From contig CAJAJL010000059.1 of the NCBI GenBank assembly GCA_903940125.1, positions 1 through 58,934 of the forward strand: a stretch of DNA of 58,934 nt, written 5' to 3'. The translations under genes and the position numbers were made by a program. Positions 1 through 7,788 of this stretch are shown here, one piece after another. The stretch's first letter is position 1. Each line of letters starts with the position of its first letter. The stretch is from an uncultured Chlorobiaceae bacterium (GTDB lineage Bacteria > Bacteroidota > Chlorobiia > Chlorobiales > Chlorobiaceae). Below the pieces are notes generated by a model. That model had not been told where the DNA came from, did no database searches, and saw only the letters and a list, made by a program, of their open reading frames with translations.

Positions 1-121
1 GTCTATGCTCATGGGGTGAAATCAGGAAGTGATGGCTGAAGTTTTTGGTTCTAAACTCAGAACCTATCTATCTTTAATATAACACTTTACAGTCGATTTT
101 CCAATACATTATGCAGCTTTG

Positions 122-1768
122 TTAGTCCGACAGGCTGCTAGCAGTTAAGACGGACTCTGAACTATGTGCCACCACAGGCACTGAACAGGATTCCGAGCCG
201 GCTTCTCCGCGCCGCAAGCGTTCGACAGCCTCATATCCGCCCATCGACGGCATGTTCAGGTCCATGATAACAAGATCGTACCACCTGACGGCCAACAGTT
301 TCAGCGCTTCACGTCCGTCAACCGCCTCGTCGATCTCTATCTGCAGAGGAGCGAGATACTTTTTCAGGATGATGCGGTAAAGAGCTTCATCGTCGACGAT
401 CAGCAATCGCTTTCCCTGAAAATGAGACTGCCCCATGGCAATAACGCTTTCTGTATAGATTTTCATCTCTGATGCTGAAATAACCGGGAATGAAAGCTTG
501 AACTCCGTGTACTCCCCTTCAACCGATTCACAACTGATGTCTCCCCCGAACGCCGTCATGACCCGTTTGCAATACGCCAAACCGAGGCCTGTGCCTGCGG
601 TCTTGCCTTTGGTATAATAACTGTCAAAAATATGCGGAAGAGTCTCACTTGATATCCCTGGACCCGAATCACGAAAACGAAGATAATTGTAAAATTCACC
701 CTTTTCCAGACAAACCGTTATTTTACTATGAGGATAGTTTTTGAAATAGAACAGCGCGTTCTTCAGCAAGTTGAAGAGCACAAAAAAAAATAGGGTTTCA
801 TTGACATGAAAGATGAACGTGTCTTTTATAACAAGATGAACGCGTCTCCGATCTTGCTCTAATTCATAGCCCCATTCATCAAATGCGTTGCGCGTAAGGC
901 TTGCTGCAGACAAATAGGCAAAATTTTCCGATCCGATGGGCTGTTCACGAACCTCACTTAGAACCATATCAATCACCTGAGCACCTCGTTTCACCGCCAT
1001 CTGACCATGCTGCACTCGTTCCAAAAGACTATCAAGCTTCTCTTTATCGATAGGGTTATCAAACTTAACCGGGTTAACCTGCAGCAGAAGATTCTGAATG
1101 CTGTAAAAGCAGTGATGAATCTGACCAAGAGGGTTACGCATTTCATGGGCGATGCTGCCAGCAAGAGATTGCAGTACTGAATTTCGCTCCTGTGCCAGTG
1201 CACCCTTTTTATTAGTGGAATTGACCAATAACCCAAGCAAAATAGCGACAGGTATTGATAAGAAGTATTCTATAATTTTCGTTGTAATCAACAGATGGGT
1301 TCCGGTACTAACAACAAATCCTGCATAAGCAATAAAAATACCTGAAATCAACAGAATCGCCAAGAGAAAATAATTGGTAATAAAGATGATGAAAACTAAC
1401 AGCATAACTGTTTCCGCGACCAACCATAATCCGGAAAAATTGTTCATTAACAACAGAAACGTAAAAATAACAGGAAAGGTAAAAGTCAACCAGAGATACC
1501 AATACAGCATCAGCAAAGGCCTGAACTTATCGGAATAACGCAAATGAAAAAGAATTGGAACAAACGAAATCGCCGAGCCAAAACGCAGATCAAAAGACTC
1601 ATAAGGCTGGGGAAACACGAATGTACAAAGCAAGTAATACAGTGGGTGCCCCCATAACCCTATATACCTGATGTAATTTATCGTTAGTTCGTTACGTTCA
1701 TAATCTTTCTGAAGAAAATGCGTTGCCCGTTTCAGGAAAGATTGTTTGATAAAATAACCGGGGGCCAT
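122..1768 (-). CDS. CqsS-like membrane hybrid sensor histidine kinase (truncated receiver)
   Basis: Hybrid sensor kinase of 548 aa. Residues about 28-190 form a run of roughly six membrane segments. The stretch with FPQPYES and LLMNNFSGLW closely resembles my memory of the N-terminal ligand-binding region of Vibrio CqsS, the receptor for the alpha-hydroxyketone signal CAI-1 (FPQPYEN, LLMNNWS). A HisKA domain follows with IAHEMRNPLG (phospho-His about 208), then a HATPase with GPGIS and GTGLGLAYCK. A receiver starts near residue 454 with LLIVDDE and phospho-acceptor Asp about 503 (IMDLNMP). The receiver stops about 12 residues after its fourth strand, so the conserved Lys strand and last helix are missing. 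It lies 13 nt downstream of the methyltransferase fusion and is probably co-transcribed with it. No clear Shine-Dalgarno precedes the ATG. Kinase identity is secure; the ligand class is inferred. Confidence 0.85.
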   Translation of the reverse strand: MAPGYFIKQSFLKRATHFLQKDYERNELTINYIRYIGLWGHPLYYLLCTFVFPQPYESFDLRFGSAISFVPILFHLRYSDKFRPLLMLYWYLWLTFTFPVIFTFLLLMNNFSGLWLVAETVMLLVFIIFITNYFLLAILLISGIFIAYAGFVVSTGTHLLITTKIIEYFLSIPVAILLGLLVNSTNKKGALAQERNSVLQSLAGSIAHEMRNPLGQIHHCFYSIQNLLLQVNPVKFDNPIDKEKLDSLLERVQHGQMAVKRGAQVIDMVLSEVREQPIGSENFAYLSAASLTRNAFDEWGYELEQDRRRVHLVIKDTFIFHVNETLFFFVLFNLLKNALFYFKNYPHSKITVCLEKGEFYNYLRFRDSGPGISSETLPHIFDSYYTKGKTAGTGLGLAYCKRVMTAFGGDISCESVEGEYTEFKLSFPVISASEMKIYTESVIAMGQSHFQGKRLLIVDDEALYRIILKKYLAPLQIEIDEAVDGREALKLLAVRWYDLVIMDLNMPSMGGYEAVERLRRGEAGSESCSVPVVAHSSESVLTASSLSD

Positions 1769-1781
1769 ATGTGGTATAATA

Positions 1782-3176
1782 TTAGCTTTTCAGCACACAG
1801 AAACTGTAATGGTTATAAACATCTTCTTCGATATCGAGAAGTACTCCAGAACTGATATTCTCTTTTATGACAAGATCATACTTATCGGCAAGAACACTGA
1901 TATCATTATATCCATTAATAAAAGGTTCACCCATTTTTCGGATATTGTTAATAAATCCTTCAGCTTCACGAATACCGGTACGGATATCGACAAGATCTTT
2001 AGAAACATAATCAAGCCAAATACAGGAGTCCTGATTCATGATCTTTCTGATCGAACTGAAAATAATGTCGATATTCACTTCACGGAAATACATCGAACCA
2101 CCTTCCCAGACAAAAAAGGTCGGCAATTCGGGTTTGAAATCCGATAGCTCAATTAATGCCTGGTCAATCGACTGAATTTCCAGGTCTATTGCAACATTAT
2201 GGATCGAATTGTTTTTACTATAATCAAAAATCCTTTGTCGTTCATGCAGCATTACCGGTAAATCGAGATCGAATATAACGGCATTTGCAAGATTCAGTCG
2301 CCAGAAACGGCTATCATATCCTGCCCCGATATTGACCACATTGAATTTCATCTTTCCAAAAGCAAACTGCTGTATACTCTCGTCAAGATGCTGTGTTCGG
2401 ACTGCTATCATATTCTGCAGTTGCGGAGTAGCGACACTAAACCTTCTGGCAAGGGTAATGCCATGCTTTCCGGCCAGCATAAATGCGTAAGGATCGTCAA
2501 ACCGCCTCTGTTCATACGGTTTTTCTTGCTCCAGCGCACGCAATCCGACAATCAACTTTGCCGTCGTTTTTGTCTTGTGTTCGTAGAGTAGATTGATCTT
2601 TTCAGCTTCAAAGGCATTTCGTTTCAGACCGTTGATATCCTGCGCCCAGTAGGTAAAATCCGCCACAGCAACAAGTTTCTCACCATTGAACATCCTGACT
2701 GGAATGGTCAACACCACCTTATTGCTTTTGGCAAAACGTTTTGCAAGTCCATCCCATCTTTCTTTTTCAATCTCGGCCTTGCACGTCAGGTCATGACAAC
2801 TAGGGCTAAGCCACTTGATCGAAGCCTTCGCCCCCCACATATAACCGGCGTTTTCATCAACTGAAGGCCAGAAACCGATAATTGGCACTCGGTGAAACAA
2901 CGTGGTCAGGGCAAGACCGCCGGTATATTCTGCAGCAAGTAACATCAGGGGACCTTGATGAGCGATATACTGATTCGATGAATTTGGAATAAGCGGGAGC
3001 TCAGTTTCAACATAGCCACGTTCAACAACCGTAATTTTCCAATCAATAAAACCAAGAGCCGGAACCGACTCGTGAAAGGATTGCGTAAGAACTTCAAGGT
3101 TGAACCGATCCTTGCGGTCCTCCTCCCAAGCATCGATTGAATTCAAAAGAAAAGAAGTGCTGAAGTTAAGATCCAT
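1782..3176 (-). CDS. DUF4442-like hotdog domain fused to LCM-type SAM methyltransferase
   Basis: Two-domain protein of 464 aa. Residues about 25-185 look like a hotdog-fold DUF4442/PaaI-type domain, which in other proteins binds acyl thioesters (segment IAHQGPLMLLAAEYTGG near 71-87). Residues about 215-464 match the leucine carboxyl methyltransferase family: the glycine-rich SAM motif VNIGAGYDSR near 281-290, then an acidic DLDLP at 303-307, and FVWEGGSMYF further on. It is the first gene of a two-gene minus-strand operon, 13 nt before the CqsS-like kinase, so it may make or modify the ligand of that sensor. The substrate cannot be read from the sequence. The domain assignment is from remembered family features; the operon and fusion are directly visible. 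Confidence 0.75.
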   Translation of the reverse strand: MDLNFSTSFLLNSIDAWEEDRKDRFNLEVLTQSFHESVPALGFIDWKITVVERGYVETELPLIPNSSNQYIAHQGPLMLLAAEYTGGLALTTLFHRVPIIGFWPSVDENAGYMWGAKASIKWLSPSCHDLTCKAEIEKERWDGLAKRFAKSNKVVLTIPVRMFNGEKLVAVADFTYWAQDINGLKRNAFEAEKINLLYEHKTKTTAKLIVGLRALEQEKPYEQRRFDDPYAFMLAGKHGITLARRFSVATPQLQNMIAVRTQHLDESIQQFAFGKMKFNVVNIGAGYDSRFWRLNLANAVIFDLDLPVMLHERQRIFDYSKNNSIHNVAIDLEIQSIDQALIELSDFKPELPTFFVWEGGSMYFREVNIDIIFSSIRKIMNQDSCIWLDYVSKDLVDIRTGIREAEGFINNIRKMGEPFINGYNDISVLADKYDLVIKENISSGVLLDIEEDVYNHYSFCVLKS

Positions 3177-3532
3177 TGTTGGTTACTACTTGTTAAGCCT
3201 GTGAGGTTTCTCCCGTGTGTCGTTTCAGGATATCCACCGGTCAGCAAAGATGAGAGCAACTTGATCGCCGAACAATCCATATTCATGCAAAATAAATTTT
3301 GCTATAAAGCATTCAGTCAAATGCAAAACATACTATGAAGTTTATGGAGCGAAATCCACAAAACACAGGAATTACTATAAAGCGGGGATTACAACTGCAA
3401 TTAACAAAAAAATGTAACAATCTTTTGGAAAAAAAATACTCGACCATAAATTGCATCACAAGACAGTATCACTCCCTATGACAAGACAGCGAAAATAAAA
3501 ACGTGAACTGTAATATAGCAAATGGCTTGTTC
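3177..3532. other. AT-rich intergenic region
   Basis: This 356-base gap holds the upstream region of the methyltransferase fusion gene on the minus strand. I see no convincing gene, tRNA or strong hairpin. It is AT-rich with several A-runs and presumably carries the promoter of the leftward operon. Confidence 0.4.
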
Positions 3533-3853
3533 TCAGGAGTATGTCTCGCTCTTTCGTTTATAGAACGTAACACCGACGCGTTGGATGTGATCGATGATAT
3601 CGGGATCGCTGATATTGGCGAAAATGGACAGGTCAATGGTGTATGGCAGAAAAAGGTTGTCAAGGTCATCGATAATTTTATTCAGCGTACTTAAAGTCAG
3701 TGCTTCACCATAGAGTGTGAGGTCGATATCTGAACCATTCTTGTAGTTGCCTGCAGCACGGGAGCCAAAGAGAGTGGCCTGTTCCACCTGTGGATAAAGT
3801 GACAGAAGAGTGCTGATTTTTTCGATAGTGGTATCCTGCAACCCGTATTTCAT
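3533..3853 (-). CDS. Minimal nucleotidyltransferase (MNT / MntA-like)
   Basis: Small nucleotidyltransferase of 106 aa with the family signature GSRAAGNYKNGSDIDL (GS-x10-D-x-D), whose two Asp residues bind metal at the active site. In studied HepT-MntA pairs the MNT protein is the antitoxin and AMPylates the HEPN toxin; in other pairs of this architecture the role is unknown. It overlaps the upstream HEPN-type gene by 4 nt (ATGA), so the two are translationally coupled. Assignment as nucleotidyltransferase is firm; antitoxin function is inferred. Confidence 0.85.
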   Translation of the reverse strand: MKYGLQDTTIEKISTLLSLYPQVEQATLFGSRAAGNYKNGSDIDLTLYGEALTLSTLNKIIDDLDNLFLPYTIDLSIFANISDPDIIDHIQRVGVTFYKRKSETYS

Positions 3854-4281
3854 TGGCCTTCCTCCTGTTTCAGTATATCCAGCTTTGCTTTGAGTGCCCT
3901 GAACTCTGAAAAGTAATCGGAGTGAATAGCAGAAACTATGTTGTCGGCAGTGGTGTCGTCATAGGTGTGAGATGTTAAATTACGGCTTAGAATCATGTCC
4001 ATCCATATATCACCGTTCCCAATTAAACCGGTTTTAAAGGCGGCTCGTGTAGTATCTTTGGAGCCATATAAATTTTGAACTCCACGGTTTTCAAGAAAAT
4101 CTTTCAACGTCTTCCATGCCAGTTCATGCGTGTATTCAAATGCCTGAATACATCCTTGCTCTTCAAGCTTTGAGAGTGGGCGCTCCTGCGCAAGCTTTTC
4201 AGCTTCTTCCAATTGGGAAAAAGCTTTTTTGAAGTTGTTAAAACGCTGAATCCAACGAATGTCTGCAGGCATGGGACACAT
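3850..4281 (-). CDS. HEPN / HI0074-family nucleotidyltransferase partner (HepT-like)
   Basis: All-helical protein of 143 aa resembling the HI0074-type nucleotidyltransferase substrate-binding family, related to HEPN domains. The typical segment FEYTHELAWKTLKDFLE lies near residues 50-65. Near residue 101 it has RNLTSHTY, a complete R-x4-H-x-Y motif, which in HepT toxins forms the RNase active site and whose Tyr is AMPylated by MntA. The overlapping MNT gene follows immediately. The canonical motif makes an active toxin-antitoxin pair plausible, although many HI0074 pairs have no shown toxicity. The start could be the first ATG or the Met three codons later. Confidence 0.8.
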   Translation of the reverse strand: MCPMPADIRWIQRFNNFKKAFSQLEEAEKLAQERPLSKLEEQGCIQAFEYTHELAWKTLKDFLENRGVQNLYGSKDTTRAAFKTGLIGNGDIWMDMILSRNLTSHTYDDTTADNIVSAIHSDYFSEFRALKAKLDILKQEEGQ

Positions 4282-4523
4282 TCTCCAAAAATATACTTGA
4301 CAACTTCAATGAATTGATCGCTTAAGCCTTGCTATCCCTTTAAATAATGTACAAAACAAGAAGTGTATTTATCCGTGAGTTAGCATATAAAATAACTGAT
4401 ATCCAATGTGAGGAAATAGTGCTGAAGACTGAGTGGAGAAGTGACAGATTTCTAACTTTGTTCGAAATGACAATGGCGCAGAATTATGGGTAAGGGGTGA
4501 AATTGATTGTCTTTCGGACTTTA

Positions 4524-4558
4524 AACACAGAAGCCCGCGTGTAGCGGGCTTCTGTGTT
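4524..4558 (-). terminator. Strong hairpin after the tandem serine tRNAs
   Basis: A perfect 15-bp inverted repeat (AACACAGAAGCCCGC, loop GTGTA, and its complement) lies 3 bases past the tRNA-Ser(GCT) 3' end. On the minus strand it is followed by a short T-containing stretch, so it fits a terminator of the tRNA transcript. Confidence 0.75.
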
Positions 4559-4561
4559 GTG

Positions 4562-4651
4562 CGGAGAGGGAGGGATTCGAACCCTCGATAGCCCTATAAG
4601 AACTATGACGGTTTAGCAAACCGTTGCCTTCAGCCGCTCGGCCACCTCTCC
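4562..4651 (-). tRNA. tRNA-Ser (anticodon GCT)
   Basis: The minus strand folds as a class II tRNA of 90 nt. Acceptor stem GGAGAGG pairs with CCTCTCC and the discriminator is G. The anticodon arm is ACGGT-TTGCTAA-ACCGT, giving anticodon GCT, and there is a long variable arm and a T-arm GAGGG-TTCGAAT-CCCTC. CCA is not encoded. It lies 9 nt from a second serine tRNA on the same strand. Confidence 0.93.
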
Positions 4652-4660
4652 ATGGTGATC

Positions 4661-4746
4661 TGGCGGAGGATGAGGGACTCGAACCCCCATGGGCGTGAAC
4701 CCGGCAGTTTTCAAGACTGCTGCCTTACCAATTAGGCTAATCCTCC
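4661..4746 (-). tRNA. tRNA-Ser (anticodon TGA)
   Basis: The minus strand folds as a tRNA with acceptor GGAGGAT/ATCCTCC, discriminator G and an encoded CCA. The anticodon arm GCAGT-CTTGAAA-ACTGC gives TGA, reading UCA serine codons. The variable arm contains GGG-ttcac-GCCC. It is the promoter-proximal member of the tandem tRNA-Ser pair. Confidence 0.9.
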
Positions 4747-5005
4747 TCGATGTTGTAAAGAACAGGTTCCAAAGATAAGGAATCCTCCTTGAAATGCCAG
4801 AAAAAAAAAGAAGTTGATTGATTTTCTTTTTTTCAGCAATTATCAGGGAATATCAGGAAATTTAATCTGTGAGGATCAATTACCTGAGGTACCTTAACAC
4901 CTTAAACTGTTGTCTTAAAATCGGGTTCAAATATAATAAAACTTTGGTTTATCAACTTGCGACAGTAATATTCGTTTAACATCAAGAGAGTTGGAAGCGT
5001 TATCC

Positions 5006-7207
5006 ATGAGTGAGTTAAAAAAAACTGAAAGCCCTATCGAACGACTCTCCGGATCGGTTGAACGTGTCACATTTCACAGTGAAGAATCCGGTTTTTGCGT
5101 CTTGCGTACAAAGGTCAAAGGGCATCGGGACTTAGTTACTGTTGTTGGATCAGCTGCTTCGGTCACCCCCGGCGAATATATCGAATGTCTCGGAACATGG
5201 TGTAATGACCGTACTCACGGTCTTCAATTTAAAGCCAATCATCTTACCGTTGTCCCTCCAAGCACTCTTGAAGGAATTGAGAAATATCTTGGTTCCGGAA
5301 TGGTCAAGGGAATTGGTCCCCATTTCGCAAAGGTGCTGGTCAATGCGTTTAAGGAAGAGGTTTTTACAACCATTGAGGAAGAACCTCAACGCATGCTTGA
5401 GCTGCCCGGTATTGGCCAGAAAAGAATGGACAAGGTTACCATTGCATGGGCAGACCAGAAAGTGGTTCGTGAAATCATGGTTTTTCTTCAGTCTCATGGT
5501 CTCGGTACCGGTCGAGCCGTCAGGATATTCAAAACCTATGGCAATGCATCTATTATCAAGGTTACTGAAAATCCCTATCGCCTTGCCCTGGACATTCACG
5601 GTATCGGGTTTAAAACCGCTGACACCCTTGCTGTAAAGCTTGGCATTCCTCTGGATTCTCTTATCCGGGCACAGGCTGGAGTAAGACACGTTTTGCAGGA
5701 AATATCCGGTGATGGCCATTGTGCTGCCTCGTATGATGCACTCGTTGATGCTGCGACTAAACTTCTGGAGATATCTTCTGATATCATCAAGAAGGCGATC
5801 AATACAGAAATTGCTGAAGAAAACCTTGTCAGTGAAGAGATCAATGCCATTCCCTCTCTCTTTCTGACACCGCTTTATCGAGCTGAAACGGGTACTGCGT
5901 CAAACATTTTGCGACTCCTACAAGGAGTGCCTCCCTGGGGAGAGATCGATATCGACAAGGCTATTCCATGGGTGGAGGGCAAGACAAGTCTGACTCTTTC
6001 CGATTCTCAACGAACGGCTGTCCGTCTCGCCCTTTCAAGCAAGGCGGTTATTATAACCGGAGGCCCCGGTGTAGGAAAGACTACTCTTGTCAACAGTATT
6101 CTGCTCACTATCCGGGCAAAAAATATGACCGTCACTCTTTGTGCTCCAACAGGACGGGCTGCCAAAAGACTTTCGGAGTCAACAGGGCTTGAAGCCAAAA
6201 CCATTCATCGCCTGCTGGAATTTGATCCTCAATCTTTCGGCTTCAAAAGAAACCGTGAAAACCCACTCGAAACAGACCTTGTCGTTATTGATGAAGCTTC
6301 AATGGTTGATATTGTTCTTATGAATCGCCTTTTAGCTGCTGTTCCGGATAAAGCCGCATTGATGATAGTCGGCGATGTTGACCAGCTGCCATCTGTTGGT
6401 CCTGGAGCAGTTCTCGGTGACATTATTCATTCAAAGAAGGTGCCGACGATAAGCCTGACTGAGATATTTCGGCAGGCCGCATCTTCAAGAATCGTTGTCA
6501 ATGCGCATCGTATCAACAAGGGCGAGATGCCCCTCAGGGCCGAAGGATCCGAACTGTCCGACTTCTACTTTATTCCGGCAAGTTCACCTGAGGAAATTTA
6601 CACGAAACTTATGCAGGTTATCACCGAACGTGTTCCGAAACGATTTGGCCTTCATCCTGTAAAAGATGTTCAGGTGCTGACACCGATGAACAGAGGCGGG
6701 CTTGGTGCCCGTGCGTTGAACATTGAATTACAGAAAGCGCTCAACGAAAAAGCTGAACCGAAGATTACTCGTTTCGGCACGGTTTTCGCACCGGGCGACA
6801 AAGTTATCCAGACGGTCAATAATTACGACAAAGAGGTTTTTAATGGCGATATCGGTCAAATACTCAAGATTGATGTTGAAGAGAGTGTTCTTCATGTTGA
6901 TTACGATGGCAGAACGGTGGAATATGAATTCGGAGAACTGGACGAAGTATCGCTCGCTTACGCAACCAGCATTCACAAAAGCCAGGGCTCAGAATATCCG
7001 GCTGTAATTATTCCGCTTGCCATGCAGCACTATACCCTGTTGGAGCGGAACCTGATTTATACGGCTGTGACTCGAGGCAAGAAACTGGTGACGATTATCG
7101 GTGAACCAAAAGCATTGGCTATGGCGGTTAAAAACCTGAAATCCAACCGGAGGTTAACCAACCTTTCGGCAAGACTTTCTCCTGAATCAGCCGTGGTACA
7201 GTATTAG
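5006..7207 (+). CDS. recD2: RecD2-type ATP-dependent DNA helicase
   Basis: Superfamily 1B helicase of about 733 aa, the RecBC-independent RecD2 form. The N-terminus ([17 protein letters not shown]) is the OB-like start typical of RecD2, followed by helix-hairpin-helix segments ([22 protein letters not shown]). The motor has Walker [10 protein letters not shown] near residue 350, a Walker B with [22 protein letters not shown], and the C-terminal [13 protein letters not shown] and YTAVTRGKK motifs. The frame is open from a TTG at 4991, but the ATG at 5006 has GGAAG about 8 nt upstream and is the better start. It is expected to act in DNA repair by unwinding with 5'-3' polarity. It stands alone, with the tRNAs facing away upstream. 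Confidence 0.93.
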   Translation: MSELKKTESPIERLSGSVERVTFHSEESGFCVLRTKVKGHRDLVTVVGSAASVTPGEYIECLGTWCNDRTHGLQFKANHLTVVPPSTLEGIEKYLGSGMVKGIGPHFAKVLVNAFKEEVFTTIEEEPQRMLELPGIGQKRMDKVTIAWADQKVVREIMVFLQSHGLGTGRAVRIFKTYGNASIIKVTENPYRLALDIHGIGFKTADTLAVKLGIPLDSLIRAQAGVRHVLQEISGDGHCAASYDALVDAATKLLEISSDIIKKAINTEIAEENLVSEEINAIPSLFLTPLYRAETGTASNILRLLQGVPPWGEIDIDKAIPWVEGKTSLTLSDSQRTAVRLALSSKAVIITGGPGVGKTTLVNSILLTIRAKNMTVTLCAPTGRAAKRLSESTGLEAKTIHRLLEFDPQSFGFKRNRENPLETDLVVIDEASMVDIVLMNRLLAAVPDKAALMIVGDVDQLPSVGPGAVLGDIIHSKKVPTISLTEIFRQAASSRIVVNAHRINKGEMPLRAEGSELSDFYFIPASSPEEIYTKLMQVITERVPKRFGLHPVKDVQVLTPMNRGGLGARALNIELQKALNEKAEPKITRFGTVFAPGDKVIQTVNNYDKEVFNGDIGQILKIDVEESVLHVDYDGRTVEYEFGELDEVSLAYATSIHKSQGSEYPAVIIPLAMQHYTLLERNLIYTAVTRGKKLVTIIGEPKALAMAVKNLKSNRRLTNLSARLSPESAVVQY

Positions 7208-7242
7208 AACGGTCTGCTGCAACGCGTTGTCCAGGCAGCGTT

Positions 7243-7788
7243 CTATTTTTGAGACTTGTTTCGGCTCTGCTTGAGCTCTTTCAAATCATTGAGCATATCA
7301 CCACCATGCGGCGAAAGAAAATTAATAAATATCCAATGATTGCCGCTTTGCGCCACCTCGGCAATAACATTTGGTTCCGGGTTCCTTTTGCCTCCGGAAA
7401 CTCCATATAGCTCTACCAGGTAATGCTGGCCTTGCTTCTTTACGCCCCCAACTTCATATCGATCTTCAAGTTCCTGGCTGCATAAAAAGGGATCCCAATC
7501 CAAGCCGACAATCTCTTCGGGGTGCTTTGATGATGCCTCGAAATCCTCTTTCAGTGCAGCGATGAGCCTGGCGCTGAACATATTCGGTTTTTCTTTTACA
7601 GCCCTTTCATCAGGAGCGAGCTTGCCGTTCTTGTGTGAGACAATACCATACCAATCGTAAAACTTCTGTACAAATTTCCCTACGGAATCTTGCGGGACAA
7701 GAACTTGTGCGATGCCCAGAGAGTACCAGACAAAGAAGCCTGCCAGCAGCATCGACAATAAAAGCAATCTTTTCCTATAGACGATCAT
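7243..7788 (-). CDS. Exported DUF3828-like protein
   Basis: A 181-aa protein from the ATG at 7788, which has GGAGG six bases upstream and overlaps the stop of the preceding kinase gene as ATGA. The N-terminus (IVYRKRLLLLSMLLAGFF) is a signal peptide or membrane anchor. The rest resembles DUF3828: a helical start (VQKFYDWYGIV), the segment EEIVGLDWDPFLCSQE, and a C-terminal strand region ending HWIFINFLSPHGGDM. The overlap implies translational coupling with the hybrid kinase, so it may be an envelope component of the same signalling unit. Function unknown. Confidence 0.7.
   Translation of the reverse strand: MIVYRKRLLLLSMLLAGFFVWYSLGIAQVLVPQDSVGKFVQKFYDWYGIVSHKNGKLAPDERAVKEKPNMFSARLIAALKEDFEASSKHPEEIVGLDWDPFLCSQELEDRYEVGGVKKQGQHYLVELYGVSGGKRNPEPNVIAEVAQSGNHWIFINFLSPHGGDMLNDLKELKQSRNKSQK

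Noticed and set aside
5150-5719. A 189-codon minus-strand open frame inside recD2
   Set aside because: Antisense to a full-length, well conserved helicase gene, with no start signal.
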